This document shows positions 33,649 to 42,930 of a DNA stretch of 64,000 nucleotides, in pieces (the first letter of the stretch is position 1; every line of letters begins with the position of its first letter). Source of the DNA: Streptomyces sp. CB02058 (lineage in GTDB: Bacteria; Actinomycetota; Actinomycetes; Streptomycetales; Streptomycetaceae); NCBI RefSeq assembly GCF_001905505.1, contig NZ_LIPG01000003.1, positions 1,302,001-1,366,000 of the forward strand, read 5' to 3'. Below the pieces are notes generated by a model. It was not told the DNA's origin. It saw only the letters and a list, made by a program, of their open reading frames with translations, and did no database searches. A program made the translations under genes and the position numbers.

Positions 33649-34748
33649 GCAGTACCACCGGAACAAGAGGAGAGTCTGTGACCCCGGCGAATCCGGCTTA
33701 CGACACCGTGGCGGACACCACGGACGTCACCGCGCTTCTGGAGCGCGGAAGGGCCCTGTCAGCGCCGGTGCTGCGAGCTGCCGTGGACCGGCTGGCGCCG
33801 CCCATGGACACCGTCGCGGCCTATCACTTCGGCTGGATCGATGCCCAGGGCAGGCCCGCCGACGGCGACGGCGGCAAGGCGGTACGTCCCGCGCTGGCCC
33901 TGCTGTCCGCGGAGGCGGCGGGTGCCCCGCCCGAGGCCGGAATCCCCGGCGCCGTCGCTGTCGAACTCGTGCACAACTTCTCGCTGCTGCACGACGACCT
34001 GATGGACGGCGACGAGCAGCGCCGTCACCGCGACACCGTATGGAAGGTCCACGGCCCCGCGCAGGCCATCCTCGTCGGCGACGCGCTCTTCGCGCTGGCC
34101 AACGAGATCCTGCTGGAGCTCGGCACCGCCGAGGCGGGCCGGGCGGCCCGACGGCTGACCACGGCCAGCCGCAAGCTGATCGACGGTCAGGCCCAGGACA
34201 TCTCCTACGAGCACCGCGAGCGGGTCACCGTCGAGGAGTGCCTGGAGATGGAGGGCAACAAGACGGGCGCCCTCCTCGCCTGCGCGGTCTCCATCGGCGC
34301 CGTGCTCGGCGGTGCCGACGACCGCACCGCCGACGTCCTGGAGGCCTACGGCTACCACCTCGGCCTCGCCTTCCAGGCGGTCGACGACCTGCTCGGGATC
34401 TGGGGCGACCCGGAGTCCACGGGCAAGCAGACGTGGAGCGATCTGCGTCAGCGCAAGAAGTCCCTGCCCGTCGTGGCCGCGCTCGCCGCGGGCGGACCGG
34501 CCTCGGAGCGTCTGGGCGAGCTGCTCGCGGCCGACGCCAAGAGCAGCGACTTCGACAGCTTCTCCGAAGAGGAGTTCGCCGCGCGAGCGGCACTCATCGA
34601 GGAGGCGGGCGGCCGCGAGTGGACCGCCCAGGAAGCCCGACGCCAGCACGCGGTCGCCATCGAGGCGCTGCACGGCGTCGACATGCCGGAACATGTGCGC
34701 GCTCAGCTCACCGAGCTCGCCGACTTCGTTGTCGTACGGAAGAGATGA
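33645..34748 (+). CDS. Polyprenyl synthetase (probable farnesyl diphosphate synthase for squalene)
   Basis: Trans-prenyltransferase of 367 residues supplying allylic diphosphate for HpnD. First Asp-rich motif LLHDDLMDGDEQRR, second FQAVDDLLGIWGD, and the GGKAVRP substrate-binding segment upstream. ATG 33645 overlaps the hpnE stop and has an excellent CAGGAGG; GTG 33678 is a possible internal start. The residues before the first motif are small to medium, compatible with C15 or C20 chains. The context favours farnesyl diphosphate. Confidence 0.9.
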   Translation: MSSTTGTRGESVTPANPAYDTVADTTDVTALLERGRALSAPVLRAAVDRLAPPMDTVAAYHFGWIDAQGRPADGDGGKAVRPALALLSAEAAGAPPEAGIPGAVAVELVHNFSLLHDDLMDGDEQRRHRDTVWKVHGPAQAILVGDALFALANEILLELGTAEAGRAARRLTTASRKLIDGQAQDISYEHRERVTVEECLEMEGNKTGALLACAVSIGAVLGGADDRTADVLEAYGYHLGLAFQAVDDLLGIWGDPESTGKQTWSDLRQRKKSLPVVAALAAGGPASERLGELLAADAKSSDFDSFSEEEFAARAALIEEAGGREWTAQEARRQHAVAIEALHGVDMPEHVRAQLTELADFVVVRKR

Positions 34749-34852
34749 TCACCATCCAGATATGACTCGCAGTCGCCGGCGGGCGCCCCACGGGGCGCCC
34801 GCCGACGGAGACCCCAGCACAGCAGAGGACCACACTGCACGAAGGGGAAGCC

Positions 34853-36865
34853 ATGACAGCGACGACCGACGGAAGCACCGGAGCCGCGAACCTCCGCGCA
34901 GCCTCGGCAAGCGATCCGACCGAATCAACCATCGCCGCGGACGACACGCTCACCGTCGCGCGGCGGGCCGCGGAACGCTCGGTTGAGCACCTCCTCGGCA
35001 GACAGGACGAGCAGGGCTGGTGGAAGGGAGACCTCGCCACCAACGTCACCATGGACGCGGAGGACCTGCTGCTCCGTCAGTTCCTGGGAATCCAGGACCC
35101 GGCCACCGTCCAGGCGGCCGCCCGCTTCATCCGGGGCGAACAGATGGGCGACGGCACCTGGAACACCTTCTACGAGGGCCCGCCGGACCTCTCCGCCACC
35201 ATCGAGGCGTACGTCGCCCTCCGGCTCGCCGGGGACCGTCCCGACGACCCGCACATGATCCGCGCGGCGGGCTGGGTCAGGGAACAGGGCGGCATCGCGG
35301 AGTCCCGCGTCTTCACCCGGATCTGGCTCGCGCTCTTCGGCTGGTGGAGATGGGACGACCTCCCGGAGCTTCCGCCCGAGCTGATGTTCTTCCCGAAGTG
35401 GATCCCTCTCAACATCTACGACTTCGGGTGCTGGGCCCGCCAGACCATCGTGCCGCTCACCATCGTCTCCGCCCTGCGGCCCGTACGCCCCGCCCCGTTC
35501 CCCCTGGACGAACTGCACACCGATCCGGCCTGCCCGAATCCCGCCAAGCCGGCTGCCTCGGCGGTCAGTTGGGACGGTGTCTTCCAGCGCCTCGACAAGG
35601 CGCTGCACCTCTATCACAAGGTGGCCCCGCGCAAGCTGCGGCGTATCGCGATGAACGCGGCGGCCCGCTGGATCATCGAGCGCCAGGAGAACGACGGCTG
35701 CTGGGGCGGCATCCAGCCGCCCGCGGTGTACTCCGTCATCGCCCTGCACCTGCTGGGATACGACCTCGACCACCCGGTGATGCGCGCCGGGCTCGAATCG
35801 CTCGACCGGTTCACCGTGTGGCGCGAGGACGGGGCCCGGATGGTCGAGGCCTGCCAGTCCCCGGTCTGGGACACCTGCCTCGCCACCATCGCCCTCGCCG
35901 ACGCGGGGGTCAGCCCCGACCACCCGGCGCTGGTGAGAGCGGCCGACTGGATGCTGGGCGAGGAGATCGTGCGGCCCGGCGACTGGTCCGTACGCAGACC
36001 CGAACTGGCGCCGGGCGGCTGGGCGTTCGAGTTCCACAACGACAACTACCCCGACATCGACGACACCGCCGAGGTCGTCCTGGCGCTGCGCCGCGTCCGG
36101 CACCCCGACCCCTCCAGGGTCGAGGCCGCCATCGAGCGCGGGGTCCGCTGGAACCTCGGCATGCAGTCCCGCAACGGCGCCTGGGGTGCCTTCGACGCGG
36201 ACAACACGAGCCCCTTCCCCAACCGGCTGCCCTTCTGTGACTTCGGTGAGGTCATCGACCCCCCGTCGGCCGATGTCACCGGGCATGTAGTGGAGATGCT
36301 CGCCGTCGAAGGGCGGGCCGCGCATCCCCGTACCCGCAGGGGCATCGACTGGCTGCTCGCCGAACAGGAGGCGAACGGGGCGTGGTTCGGGCGCTGGGGC
36401 GTCAACTACATCTACGGGACGGGCTCCGTGGTGCCCGCGCTCGTCGCGGCCGGGCTGCCGCCCGCGCACCCCTCGGTGCGGCGGGCCGTCGACTGGCTGA
36501 AGTCCGTCCAGAACGACGACGGCGGCTGGGGCGAGGACCTGCGCTCCTACCGCGAGGAGAAGTGGATCGGCCACGGCAGCTCCACCGCGTCCCAGACGGC
36601 CTGGGCGCTCCTCGCGCTGCTGGCCGCCGGTGAGCGGGAGAGCCGGTCCGTGGAGCGCGGGGTCGCCTGGCTCGCGAAGACCCAGCAGGCCGACGGTTCC
36701 TGGGACGAACCGCACTTCACCGGCACCGGCTTCCCCTGGGACTTCTCCATCAACTACCACCTCTACCGGCAGGTGTTCCCCCTCACGGCGCTCGGCAGGT
36801 ACGTGTACGGCGACCCGTTCGCCCTCGCGGCCGGGCCGGGCGTCGAGACCGGCGAGGGGGCTTGA
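34853..36865 (+). CDS. shc: Squalene-hopene cyclase
   Basis: Cyclises squalene to hopene and diplopterol at the membrane surface. A 670-residue protein with the catalytic D-x-D-D motif at D401-D404 (PDIDDTAEVV) and many QW repeats (for example QDEQGWWKG, QENDGCWGG, QSRNGAWGAF, QNDDGGWGED, QQADGSW) that stabilise the double-barrel fold. Length matches the family. ATG 34853. Followed at once by the HpnG gene. Confidence 0.96.
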   Translation: MTATTDGSTGAANLRAASASDPTESTIAADDTLTVARRAAERSVEHLLGRQDEQGWWKGDLATNVTMDAEDLLLRQFLGIQDPATVQAAARFIRGEQMGDGTWNTFYEGPPDLSATIEAYVALRLAGDRPDDPHMIRAAGWVREQGGIAESRVFTRIWLALFGWWRWDDLPELPPELMFFPKWIPLNIYDFGCWARQTIVPLTIVSALRPVRPAPFPLDELHTDPACPNPAKPAASAVSWDGVFQRLDKALHLYHKVAPRKLRRIAMNAAARWIIERQENDGCWGGIQPPAVYSVIALHLLGYDLDHPVMRAGLESLDRFTVWREDGARMVEACQSPVWDTCLATIALADAGVSPDHPALVRAADWMLGEEIVRPGDWSVRRPELAPGGWAFEFHNDNYPDIDDTAEVVLALRRVRHPDPSRVEAAIERGVRWNLGMQSRNGAWGAFDADNTSPFPNRLPFCDFGEVIDPPSADVTGHVVEMLAVEGRAAHPRTRRGIDWLLAEQEANGAWFGRWGVNYIYGTGSVVPALVAAGLPPAHPSVRRAVDWLKSVQNDDGGWGEDLRSYREEKWIGHGSSTASQTAWALLALLAAGERESRSVERGVAWLAKTQQADGSWDEPHFTGTGFPWDFSINYHLYRQVFPLTALGRYVYGDPFALAAGPGVETGEGA

Positions 36866-36869
36866 TCCC

Positions 36870-37523
36870 ATGGGCGGTACGCACGAACCGTCCGCCCCTG
36901 CCACCCCGCTGCTGATCGCCTGCGCGCTCGGCATCGAGCGCCTCGCCCTGCGCACCGGCAGGGCGGGCGCCGCCTCCGGGCCCGTGAGCGTCATCAGGAC
37001 CGGGATGGGGCCCCGGGCTGCCGAGGCCGCGGTGCGGCGCGCACTGGGACGGCGAGGGGCCGAGGACGCCGCGGTCATCGCCTCCGGGTTCTGCGCCGGG
37101 CTCGCGCCCGGTATGCACCCGGGCGACCTCGTGGTCGCGGACGAGACCAGGGACTCCGGCTCCACCACGGTCTGCGTGGGGACCGGTGTGCTGGTCGACG
37201 CGCTGACCAGGGCGGTGCCCGGACGTACGGTCCACACCGGCCCGCTCATCGGCTCCGGGCACGTCGTCCGGGGGCCGGAGCGGGCCGGGCTCCGGGCCAC
37301 CGGTGCCATCGCGGTGGACATGGAGTCCGCCGTCACTCTTCGCACCGCCCTGCGGACCGGGCCACGCCCGGTTGCGGCCGTACGGGTGGTCGTGGACGCT
37401 CCAGAGCATGAGCTCGTCCGTATCGGCACGGTCCGCGGTGGAATATCGGCATTCCGCGTTCTTCGTGCTGTCCTTCCCGCTTTTCACGAATGGCACCGAT
37501 CTTTGCTGCTCCCCAGGAGGTGA
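36870..37523 (+). CDS. hpnG: Phosphorylase-superfamily nucleosidase HpnG
   Basis: Removes adenine from adenosylhopane during extended-hopanoid side-chain formation. A 217-residue purine phosphorylase-fold protein with VIRTGMGPRAAEAAVRR, IASGFCAGLAPGMHPGDLVVADE and a catalytic-side VDMESAV motif. ATG 36870 is 4 nt after the shc stop. It lies between shc and hpnH, as in other hopanoid operons. Confidence 0.9.
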   Translation: MGGTHEPSAPATPLLIACALGIERLALRTGRAGAASGPVSVIRTGMGPRAAEAAVRRALGRRGAEDAAVIASGFCAGLAPGMHPGDLVVADETRDSGSTTVCVGTGVLVDALTRAVPGRTVHTGPLIGSGHVVRGPERAGLRATGAIAVDMESAVTLRTALRTGPRPVAAVRVVVDAPEHELVRIGTVRGGISAFRVLRAVLPAFHEWHRSLLLPRR

Positions 37524-37529
37524 GCCCAG

Positions 37530-38549
37530 ATGGCCATGCCGCTCCGTCAGTCCATCAAGGTTGCGACGTATCTCTTCGAACAGAAGCTCCGCAAGCGGGA
37601 GAAGTTCCCGCTGATCGTCGAGCTGGAGCCCTTGTTCGCCTGCAACCTCGCGTGCGAGGGCTGTGGGAAGATCCAGCACCCGGCAGGAGTGCTCAAGCAG
37701 CGCATGCCCGTCGCCCAGGCGGTGGGCGCGGTGCTCGAATCAGGTGCCCCGATGGTCTCCATCGCCGGCGGTGAGCCCCTGATGCACCCTCAGATCGATG
37801 AGATCGTCCGTCAGCTGGTGGCGAAGAAAAAGTACGTCTTCCTCTGCACCAACGCCATGCTGATGCGCAAGAAGCTCGACAAGTTCACGCCGTCGCCCTA
37901 CTTCGCCTTCGCCGTGCACATCGACGGACTGCGCGAGAGGCACGACGAGTCGGTCGCCAAGGAGGGCGTGTTCGACGAGGCGGTGGAGGCGATGAAGGAG
38001 GCCAAGCGCCGCGGCTTCCGGGTCACGACCAACTCCACCTTCTTCAACACCGACACCCCGCAGACCGTCATCGAGGTGCTCAACTTCCTCAACGACGAGC
38101 TGAAGGTCGACGAGATGATGATCTCGCCCGCCTACGCCTACGAGAAGGCACCCGACCAGGAGCACTTCCTGGGAGTCGAGCAGACCCGCGAGCTCTTCAA
38201 GAAGTCCTTCGCGGGCGGCAACCGGAGCCGCTGGAGGCTCAACCACTCCCCGCTGTTCCTTGACTTCCTGGAGGGCAAGGCCGACTTCGCGTGCACGGCC
38301 TGGGCTATCCCCAACTACTCGCTCTTCGGCTGGCAGAGGCCCTGCTATCTGATGAGTGACGGATACGTCCCCACCTACCGGGAGCTCATCGAGGAGACCG
38401 ACTGGGAGAAGTACGGCCGGGGCAAGGACCCGCGCTGCGCCAACTGCATGGCGCACTGCGGCTACGAGCCCACCGCCGTGCTCGCCACCATGGGGTCCCT
38501 GAAGGAATCCCTGCGAGCGGCGCGGGAGACCGTCGGCGGGAGCCGGTGA
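37530..38549 (+). CDS. hpnH: Adenosyl-hopene transferase HpnH (radical SAM)
   Basis: Adds the 5'-deoxyadenosyl group to hopene, the first step of side-chain elongation. 339 residues; the radical SAM CxxxCxxC is C38, C42, C45 (ACNLACEGC). GGEPLMHP and a C-terminal Cys cluster (CANCMAHCGYEP) are characteristic of HpnH. ATG 37530, 6 nt after hpnG, with a GGAGGTGAGC ribosome binding site. In the usual arrangement ispG follows; here only a remnant does. Confidence 0.95.
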   Translation: MAMPLRQSIKVATYLFEQKLRKREKFPLIVELEPLFACNLACEGCGKIQHPAGVLKQRMPVAQAVGAVLESGAPMVSIAGGEPLMHPQIDEIVRQLVAKKKYVFLCTNAMLMRKKLDKFTPSPYFAFAVHIDGLRERHDESVAKEGVFDEAVEAMKEAKRRGFRVTTNSTFFNTDTPQTVIEVLNFLNDELKVDEMMISPAYAYEKAPDQEHFLGVEQTRELFKKSFAGGNRSRWRLNHSPLFLDFLEGKADFACTAWAIPNYSLFGWQRPCYLMSDGYVPTYRELIEETDWEKYGRGKDPRCANCMAHCGYEPTAVLATMGSLKESLRAARETVGGSR

Positions 38550-38553
38550 CGTC

Positions 38554-38786
38554 ATGACCACCGGAGAGCCCGTCGCGACGGGCCTCCCCGCACCGCCGGC
38601 CCGGCCGCTCGCGGTGCGCCGCCCCTCGCGGCGCATCCAGGTCGGGTCGGTGGCGTTCGGCGCGCCGCTCCGGAGGGCATCGGGGGCACGATCCGTGTCC
38701 CGCCGTCGGCGCCTCCGGCGCAGGAGGCCGAGGCCGGCGTTCAGATCCTGGAGGCGCCGCACGTGAAGCAGCGCCGCCCGGAAGAC
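38554..38786 (+). pseudogene. ispG: Decayed ispG remnant: N-terminus joined to a distal fragment
   Basis: From ATG 38554 the translation matches the start of IspG, ending in RRIQVGSVAFG (to 38661). At about 38667, in another frame, the sequence resumes at a segment from the last third of IspG: EGIGGTIRVPPSAPPAQEAEA continuing to GVQILEA and VKQRRPED (to 38786). Canonical IspG has about 215 residues between these points and about 120 after them, including the Fe-S cysteines. So roughly 650 bp is deleted and the 3' end is lost. IspG makes HMBPP in the MEP pathway, and a second full copy elsewhere is presumably essential here. Confidence 0.85.
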
Positions 38787-38874
38787 CGCGGAGGGTATGG
38801 AGGAGGCAGGAATCCCCACCGGGGCTCCGGCCGTGACCGTGAGCCGATGACAGGACCAGAGAGAGGGCCCGAGC

Positions 38875-40785
38875 GTGACGATGCTGGAATCCATCAAGGG
38901 GCCGCAGGATCTCAAGGCACTGAGCCAACCGGAACTCGGTGAACTCGCCGAGGAGATCAGGGCGTTCCTCGTCAGGGCGGTGGCGAGAACGGGCGGTCAT
39001 CTCGGCCCGAACCTCGGGGTCGTCGAGCTCTCCATCGCCCTGCACCGGGCCTTCGACTCACCCGTGGACCGCATCCTGTGGGACACGGGCCATCAGAGCT
39101 ACGTGCACAAGCTGCTGACGGGACGTCAGGACTTCTCCAAGCTGCGGAGCAAGGGTGGTCTCTCCGGCTACCCCTCCCGCGAGGAGTCCGAGCACGACGT
39201 CATCGAGAACTCCCACGCCTCGACGGTCCTCGGCTGGGCCGACGGCCTCGCCAAGGCCAACGAGGTGCTCGGGCGCCCCCACCACGTCGTCGCGGTGATC
39301 GGCGACGGTGCGCTCACCGGAGGCATGGCCTGGGAGGCGCTCAACAACATCGCCGCGGCCAGGGACCGTCCCCTGATCATCGTGGTGAACGACAACGAGC
39401 GCTCGTACGCCCCGACCATCGGCGGCCTCGCGAACCATCTGTCGATCCTGCGCACCACCGACGGCTACGAGCGCTTCCTCTCCTGGGGCAAGGGGGTGCT
39501 CCAGCAGACCCCGGTCATCGGCCCGCCGCTGTACGGCTCGCTGCACGGTGCGAAGAAGGGCTTCAAGGACACCTTCGCCCCGCAGGGCCTCTTCGAGGAC
39601 CTGGGCCTCAAATACCTCGGCCCCGTCGACGGGCACGACACCGGGGCCGTCGAGTCCGCGCTGAACCGGGCCAAGCGCTTCCACGGTCCCGTGCTCGTGC
39701 ACTGCATCACCGAGAAGGGCCGCGGCTATCCGCCCGCGCTGGCCGACGACGCCGACCGCTTCCACACCGTCGGCAGGATGGACCCGCTGACCTGCGAGCC
39801 CCTCGTGGTGCCCGCCGCGCCGTCCTGGACCTCCGTCTTCGGCGACGAGATCGCGGAGATCGCCGCGGAGCGCCCGGACGTCGTCGCGATCACCGCGGCG
39901 ATGCTGCACCCGGTCGGGCTGACCCGCTTCGCCGAGGAGTTCCCCGACCGTGTCTGGGACGTGGGCATCGCGGAGCAGCACGCGGCGGTCTCCGCCGCAG
40001 GGCTCGCCACCGGCGGTCTGCATCCGGTGGTCGCTGTCTACGCGACCTTCCTCAACCGGGCCTTCGACCAGCTGCTGATGGATGTCGCCCTGCACCGGTG
40101 CGGGGTGACGTTCGTCCTGGACCGGGCCGGTGTGACCGGCACCGACGGCCCCTCGCACAACGGCATGTGGGACATGTCCGTGCTCCAGGTCGTCCCCGGC
40201 CTCCGGATCGCCGCCCCGCGCGACGCCGAGCGGCTGCGCGAGGAACTGCGCGAGGCCATGGACGTCGACGACGCGCCGACCGTGATCCGCTTCCCGAAGG
40301 AGTCGGTGGGGGAGCCGGTCGAGGCCGTCGGAAGGATCGGCGGGATGGACGTGCTGCACCGGGCGAAGGACCCCGACGTCCTGCTGGTGGCCGTCGGCGC
40401 GCTGGCCCCGGTCTGCCTCCAGGCCGCCGATCTGCTCGCGGGTACGGGAGTCCGCTGCACGGTCGTCGACCCGCGCTGGGTCAAACCGGTCGACGACCAG
40501 CTGCCCGCGCTTGCCGCGCGGCACGGCCTGGTGGCCGTCGTGGAGGACAACAGCCGTACGGGCGGCGTCGGTTCGGCCGTCGGGCAGGCGCTGCGGGACG
40601 CGGGTGTCGACGTACCGCTGCGGACGTTCGGCATCCCGGAGCAGTTCCTGGCGCACGCCGGGCGTGGCGAGGTGCTGGCCGAGATCGGGCTCACCCCGGT
40701 CGAGATCGCGGGGCGCGTCGCCGCCACGCTGGAGCGCCGCGCGGCGGCGCAGGAGCGGACCACGCCGAAGGAGAACGGGGCATGA
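38875..40785 (+). CDS. dxs: 1-deoxy-D-xylulose-5-phosphate synthase
   Basis: First enzyme of the MEP isoprenoid pathway, condensing pyruvate and glyceraldehyde-3-phosphate with thiamine diphosphate. 636 residues, normal length. DTGHQSYVHKLLTGR and the ThDP motif GDGALTGGMAWEALNN are present, as are the transketolase-like RAGVTGTDGPSHNG and the C-terminal domain. GTG 38875 follows GAGAGG. Its stop overlaps the ATG of hpnO. Placement in the hopanoid operon boosts precursor supply. Confidence 0.95.
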   Translation: MTMLESIKGPQDLKALSQPELGELAEEIRAFLVRAVARTGGHLGPNLGVVELSIALHRAFDSPVDRILWDTGHQSYVHKLLTGRQDFSKLRSKGGLSGYPSREESEHDVIENSHASTVLGWADGLAKANEVLGRPHHVVAVIGDGALTGGMAWEALNNIAAARDRPLIIVVNDNERSYAPTIGGLANHLSILRTTDGYERFLSWGKGVLQQTPVIGPPLYGSLHGAKKGFKDTFAPQGLFEDLGLKYLGPVDGHDTGAVESALNRAKRFHGPVLVHCITEKGRGYPPALADDADRFHTVGRMDPLTCEPLVVPAAPSWTSVFGDEIAEIAAERPDVVAITAAMLHPVGLTRFAEEFPDRVWDVGIAEQHAAVSAAGLATGGLHPVVAVYATFLNRAFDQLLMDVALHRCGVTFVLDRAGVTGTDGPSHNGMWDMSVLQVVPGLRIAAPRDAERLREELREAMDVDDAPTVIRFPKESVGEPVEAVGRIGGMDVLHRAKDPDVLLVAVGALAPVCLQAADLLAGTGVRCTVVDPRWVKPVDDQLPALAARHGLVAVVEDNSRTGGVGSAVGQALRDAGVDVPLRTFGIPEQFLAHAGRGEVLAEIGLTPVEIAGRVAATLERRAAAQERTTPKENGA

Positions 40786-42179
40786 AGGACGAACGGCCGG
40801 AAGGCTTCGATCTGGCGCGGCTCCTCGCGGAGCGCGGCGCCGAACGCTACGAGCTGCACACCCGGCACCTCAACCACCAGCTGCCCCGCATGCTGCGGAC
40901 CATCGGCTTCGACAAGGTCTACGAGCGGGCCGAGGGCGCGTACTTCTGGGACGCGGAGGGCAACGACTACCTCGACATGCTCGCCGGCTTCGGGGTGATG
41001 GGGCTGGGCAGGCACCACCCCGTCGTACGCAAGGCCCTCCACGACGTCCTGGACGCCTCGCTCGCCGACCTCACCCGCTTCGACTGCCAGCCGCTGCCGG
41101 GACTGCTCGCCGAGAAGCTGCTCGCGCACAGCCCGCACCTGGACCGGGTCTTCTTCGGCAACAGCGGTACGGAGGCCGTCGAGACCGCGCTGAAGTTCGC
41201 GAGGTACGCCACCGGGAAGCCCAGGATCCTCTACTGCTCCCACGCCTTCCACGGGCTGACGACCGGCTCGCTCTCGGTCAACGGCGAGAAGGGGTTCCGC
41301 GACGGCTTCGCGCCGCTGCTGCCCGACACGGCCATCGAGCTCGGCGACCTGGACGCGCTGCGGCGCGAGCTGAAGCGCGGCGACGTGGCCGGGCTGGTCG
41401 TGGAGCCGATCCAGGGGAAGGGCGTCCACGCCTCCCCGCCCGGATTCCTGCGGGAGGCACAGGAGCTGCTGCACCGGCACAAGGCCCTGCTGATCGCCGA
41501 CGAGGTCCAGACCGGGCTGGGCAGGACCGGCGACTTCTACGCCTACCAGCACGAGGAAGGCGTAGAACCCGACCTGCTCTGTGTGGCCAAGGCCCTCTCC
41601 GGCGGCTATGTGCCGGTCGGAGCGACGCTCGGCAAGGACTGGATCTTCAAGCGCGTCTACTCCTCCATGGACCGGGTCCTGGTCCACTCCGCGAGCTTCG
41701 GATCCAACGCCCAGGCCATGGCGGCCGGGCTCGCCGTCCTCGCGGTGATGGAGCGGGAGGAGACCGTCGCGAACGCCAGGCGTACCGGCGACCTGCTGCG
41801 TGAGCGGCTCTCCGCGCTCGTCGGCCGCTACGAGCTGCTGCACGAGGTGCGAGGGCGCGGGCTGATGATCGGCATCGAGTTCGGCCGGCCGGCCTCACTC
41901 AAGCTCCGGAGCCGCTGGACGATGCTCCAGGCGGCGCGCAAGGGCCTCTTCGCGCAGATGGTGGTGGTGCCGCTGCTCCAGAAGCACCGCATCCTCACCC
42001 AGGTCTCGGGGGACCACCTCGAAGTGATCAAGCTGATCCCCCCACTGGTCATCGGAGAACCGGAGGTGGACCGCTTCGTGACCGCCTTCACAGCCGTCAT
42101 GGACGACGCGCACAGCGGCGGCGGGCTGATGTGGGACTTCGGCAGGACCTTGGTGAAACAGGCCGTCGCCAACCGTTGA
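40782..42179 (+). CDS. hpnO: Class III aminotransferase HpnO-like
   Basis: Pyridoxal-phosphate enzyme expected to aminate the hopanoid side chain to give aminobacteriohopanetriol. 465 residues with GNSGTEAVETALKFAR, LIADEVQTGLGRTG and the PLP-lysine region VAKALSGGYVPVGA. ATG 40782 overlaps the dxs stop (ATGA). It is last in the hopanoid operon before the XRE-cupin gene. HpnO assignment rests on operon position plus fold; substrate specificity is inferred. Confidence 0.87.
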   Translation: MKDERPEGFDLARLLAERGAERYELHTRHLNHQLPRMLRTIGFDKVYERAEGAYFWDAEGNDYLDMLAGFGVMGLGRHHPVVRKALHDVLDASLADLTRFDCQPLPGLLAEKLLAHSPHLDRVFFGNSGTEAVETALKFARYATGKPRILYCSHAFHGLTTGSLSVNGEKGFRDGFAPLLPDTAIELGDLDALRRELKRGDVAGLVVEPIQGKGVHASPPGFLREAQELLHRHKALLIADEVQTGLGRTGDFYAYQHEEGVEPDLLCVAKALSGGYVPVGATLGKDWIFKRVYSSMDRVLVHSASFGSNAQAMAAGLAVLAVMEREETVANARRTGDLLRERLSALVGRYELLHEVRGRGLMIGIEFGRPASLKLRSRWTMLQAARKGLFAQMVVVPLLQKHRILTQVSGDHLEVIKLIPPLVIGEPEVDRFVTAFTAVMDDAHSGGGLMWDFGRTLVKQAVANR

Positions 42180-42194
42180 GCACCAGGAGATTTG

Positions 42195-42223
42195 CCCCTG
42201 AGGCAAGAAATTTGCCTCAGGGG
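42195..42223. promoter_or_regulatory. Perfect 12-bp inverted repeat upstream of the XRE-cupin gene
   Basis: CCCCTGAGGCAA (42195-42206) and TTGCCTCAGGGG (42212-42223), separated by 5 bp. It starts 15 bp after the hpnO stop and ends 23 bp before the regulator ATG. The left arm overlaps a smaller TTGCC...GGCAA palindrome. Probably the operator of the following regulator; as a hairpin it could also act as an attenuator. Confidence 0.65.
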
Positions 42224-42246
42224 AAAGTTCCTGGCCCAATGGAGAC

Positions 42247-42864
42247 ATGAATCCTTCCGACGAAGGGGCGGCCGAAGAGCTTCCGGGGGTCGCGCCACGC
42301 CTGCGCGACCTGCGCCGCAACCGCGGTCTCACCCTGGAGGCCGCGGCCGGGCGGGCGGGACTCTCCCCGGCCCACCTCTCCCGGCTCGAAACGGGCCGGC
42401 GGCAGCCCTCGCTGCCGATGCTCCTCGGTCTCGCCAGGGTCTACGGTACGACCGTCTCCGAGCTCCTGGGCGAGATGCCACCCGAACGTGACGCGATCGT
42501 CCGCGGCGGCCCCCTCGAAGGACCTCCGGGGGGCGACGCGGGCGGCTGGATCTACCGGCAGGCCGGCGGCTCCGGCCGGGCGATGCAGGCACTGCGCGTC
42601 CGCGTGCCGTACGGCACCGAGGGCGACCTCGTGCGCGTGCACCCCGGCGAGGAGTGGCTGTACGTCCTCGACGGCAGGCTGCGGGTCGTGCTCGGGGAGA
42701 CCGTGCACGACCTCGATCCGGGCGACAGCGCGCACTTCGACTCGCTCACCCCGCACCGGATCGCGGCGCTCGACATCGGCGGGGCGCGCCTGCTCTTCGT
42801 CCACACGCTGCTGCAGAGCCCCGCCGCGGAGCTGTGCCTCGGCAACGGGATCCACCGGCTCTGA
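42247..42864 (+). CDS. XRE-family regulator with C-terminal cupin domain
   Basis: A 205-residue regulator. The N-terminal helix-turn-helix is LRDLRRNRGLTLEAAAGRAGLSPAHLSRLETG. The C-terminal cupin (VHPGEEWLYVLDGRL and LDPGDSAHFDSLTPHR) may bind a small ligand. ATG 42247. A strong inverted repeat just upstream points to autoregulation. Together with the following small membrane protein it is a recurrent Streptomyces pair; control of hpnO or of an export or uptake function is unknown. Confidence 0.9.
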   Translation: MNPSDEGAAEELPGVAPRLRDLRRNRGLTLEAAAGRAGLSPAHLSRLETGRRQPSLPMLLGLARVYGTTVSELLGEMPPERDAIVRGGPLEGPPGGDAGGWIYRQAGGSGRAMQALRVRVPYGTEGDLVRVHPGEEWLYVLDGRLRVVLGETVHDLDPGDSAHFDSLTPHRIAALDIGGARLLFVHTLLQSPAAELCLGNGIHRL

Positions 42865-42930
42865 TCCGGCACGCCCCACAGCCTGCCGCCCCCTTGTCAC
42901 CCGGCTGAACAGCCGGAAGAGAGGACCGTC

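Noticed and set aside
34925..37429. 834-codon minus-strand open frame across shc and hpnG
   Set aside because: Antisense shadow of squalene-hopene cyclase; no recognisable motif, and it crosses gene boundaries.
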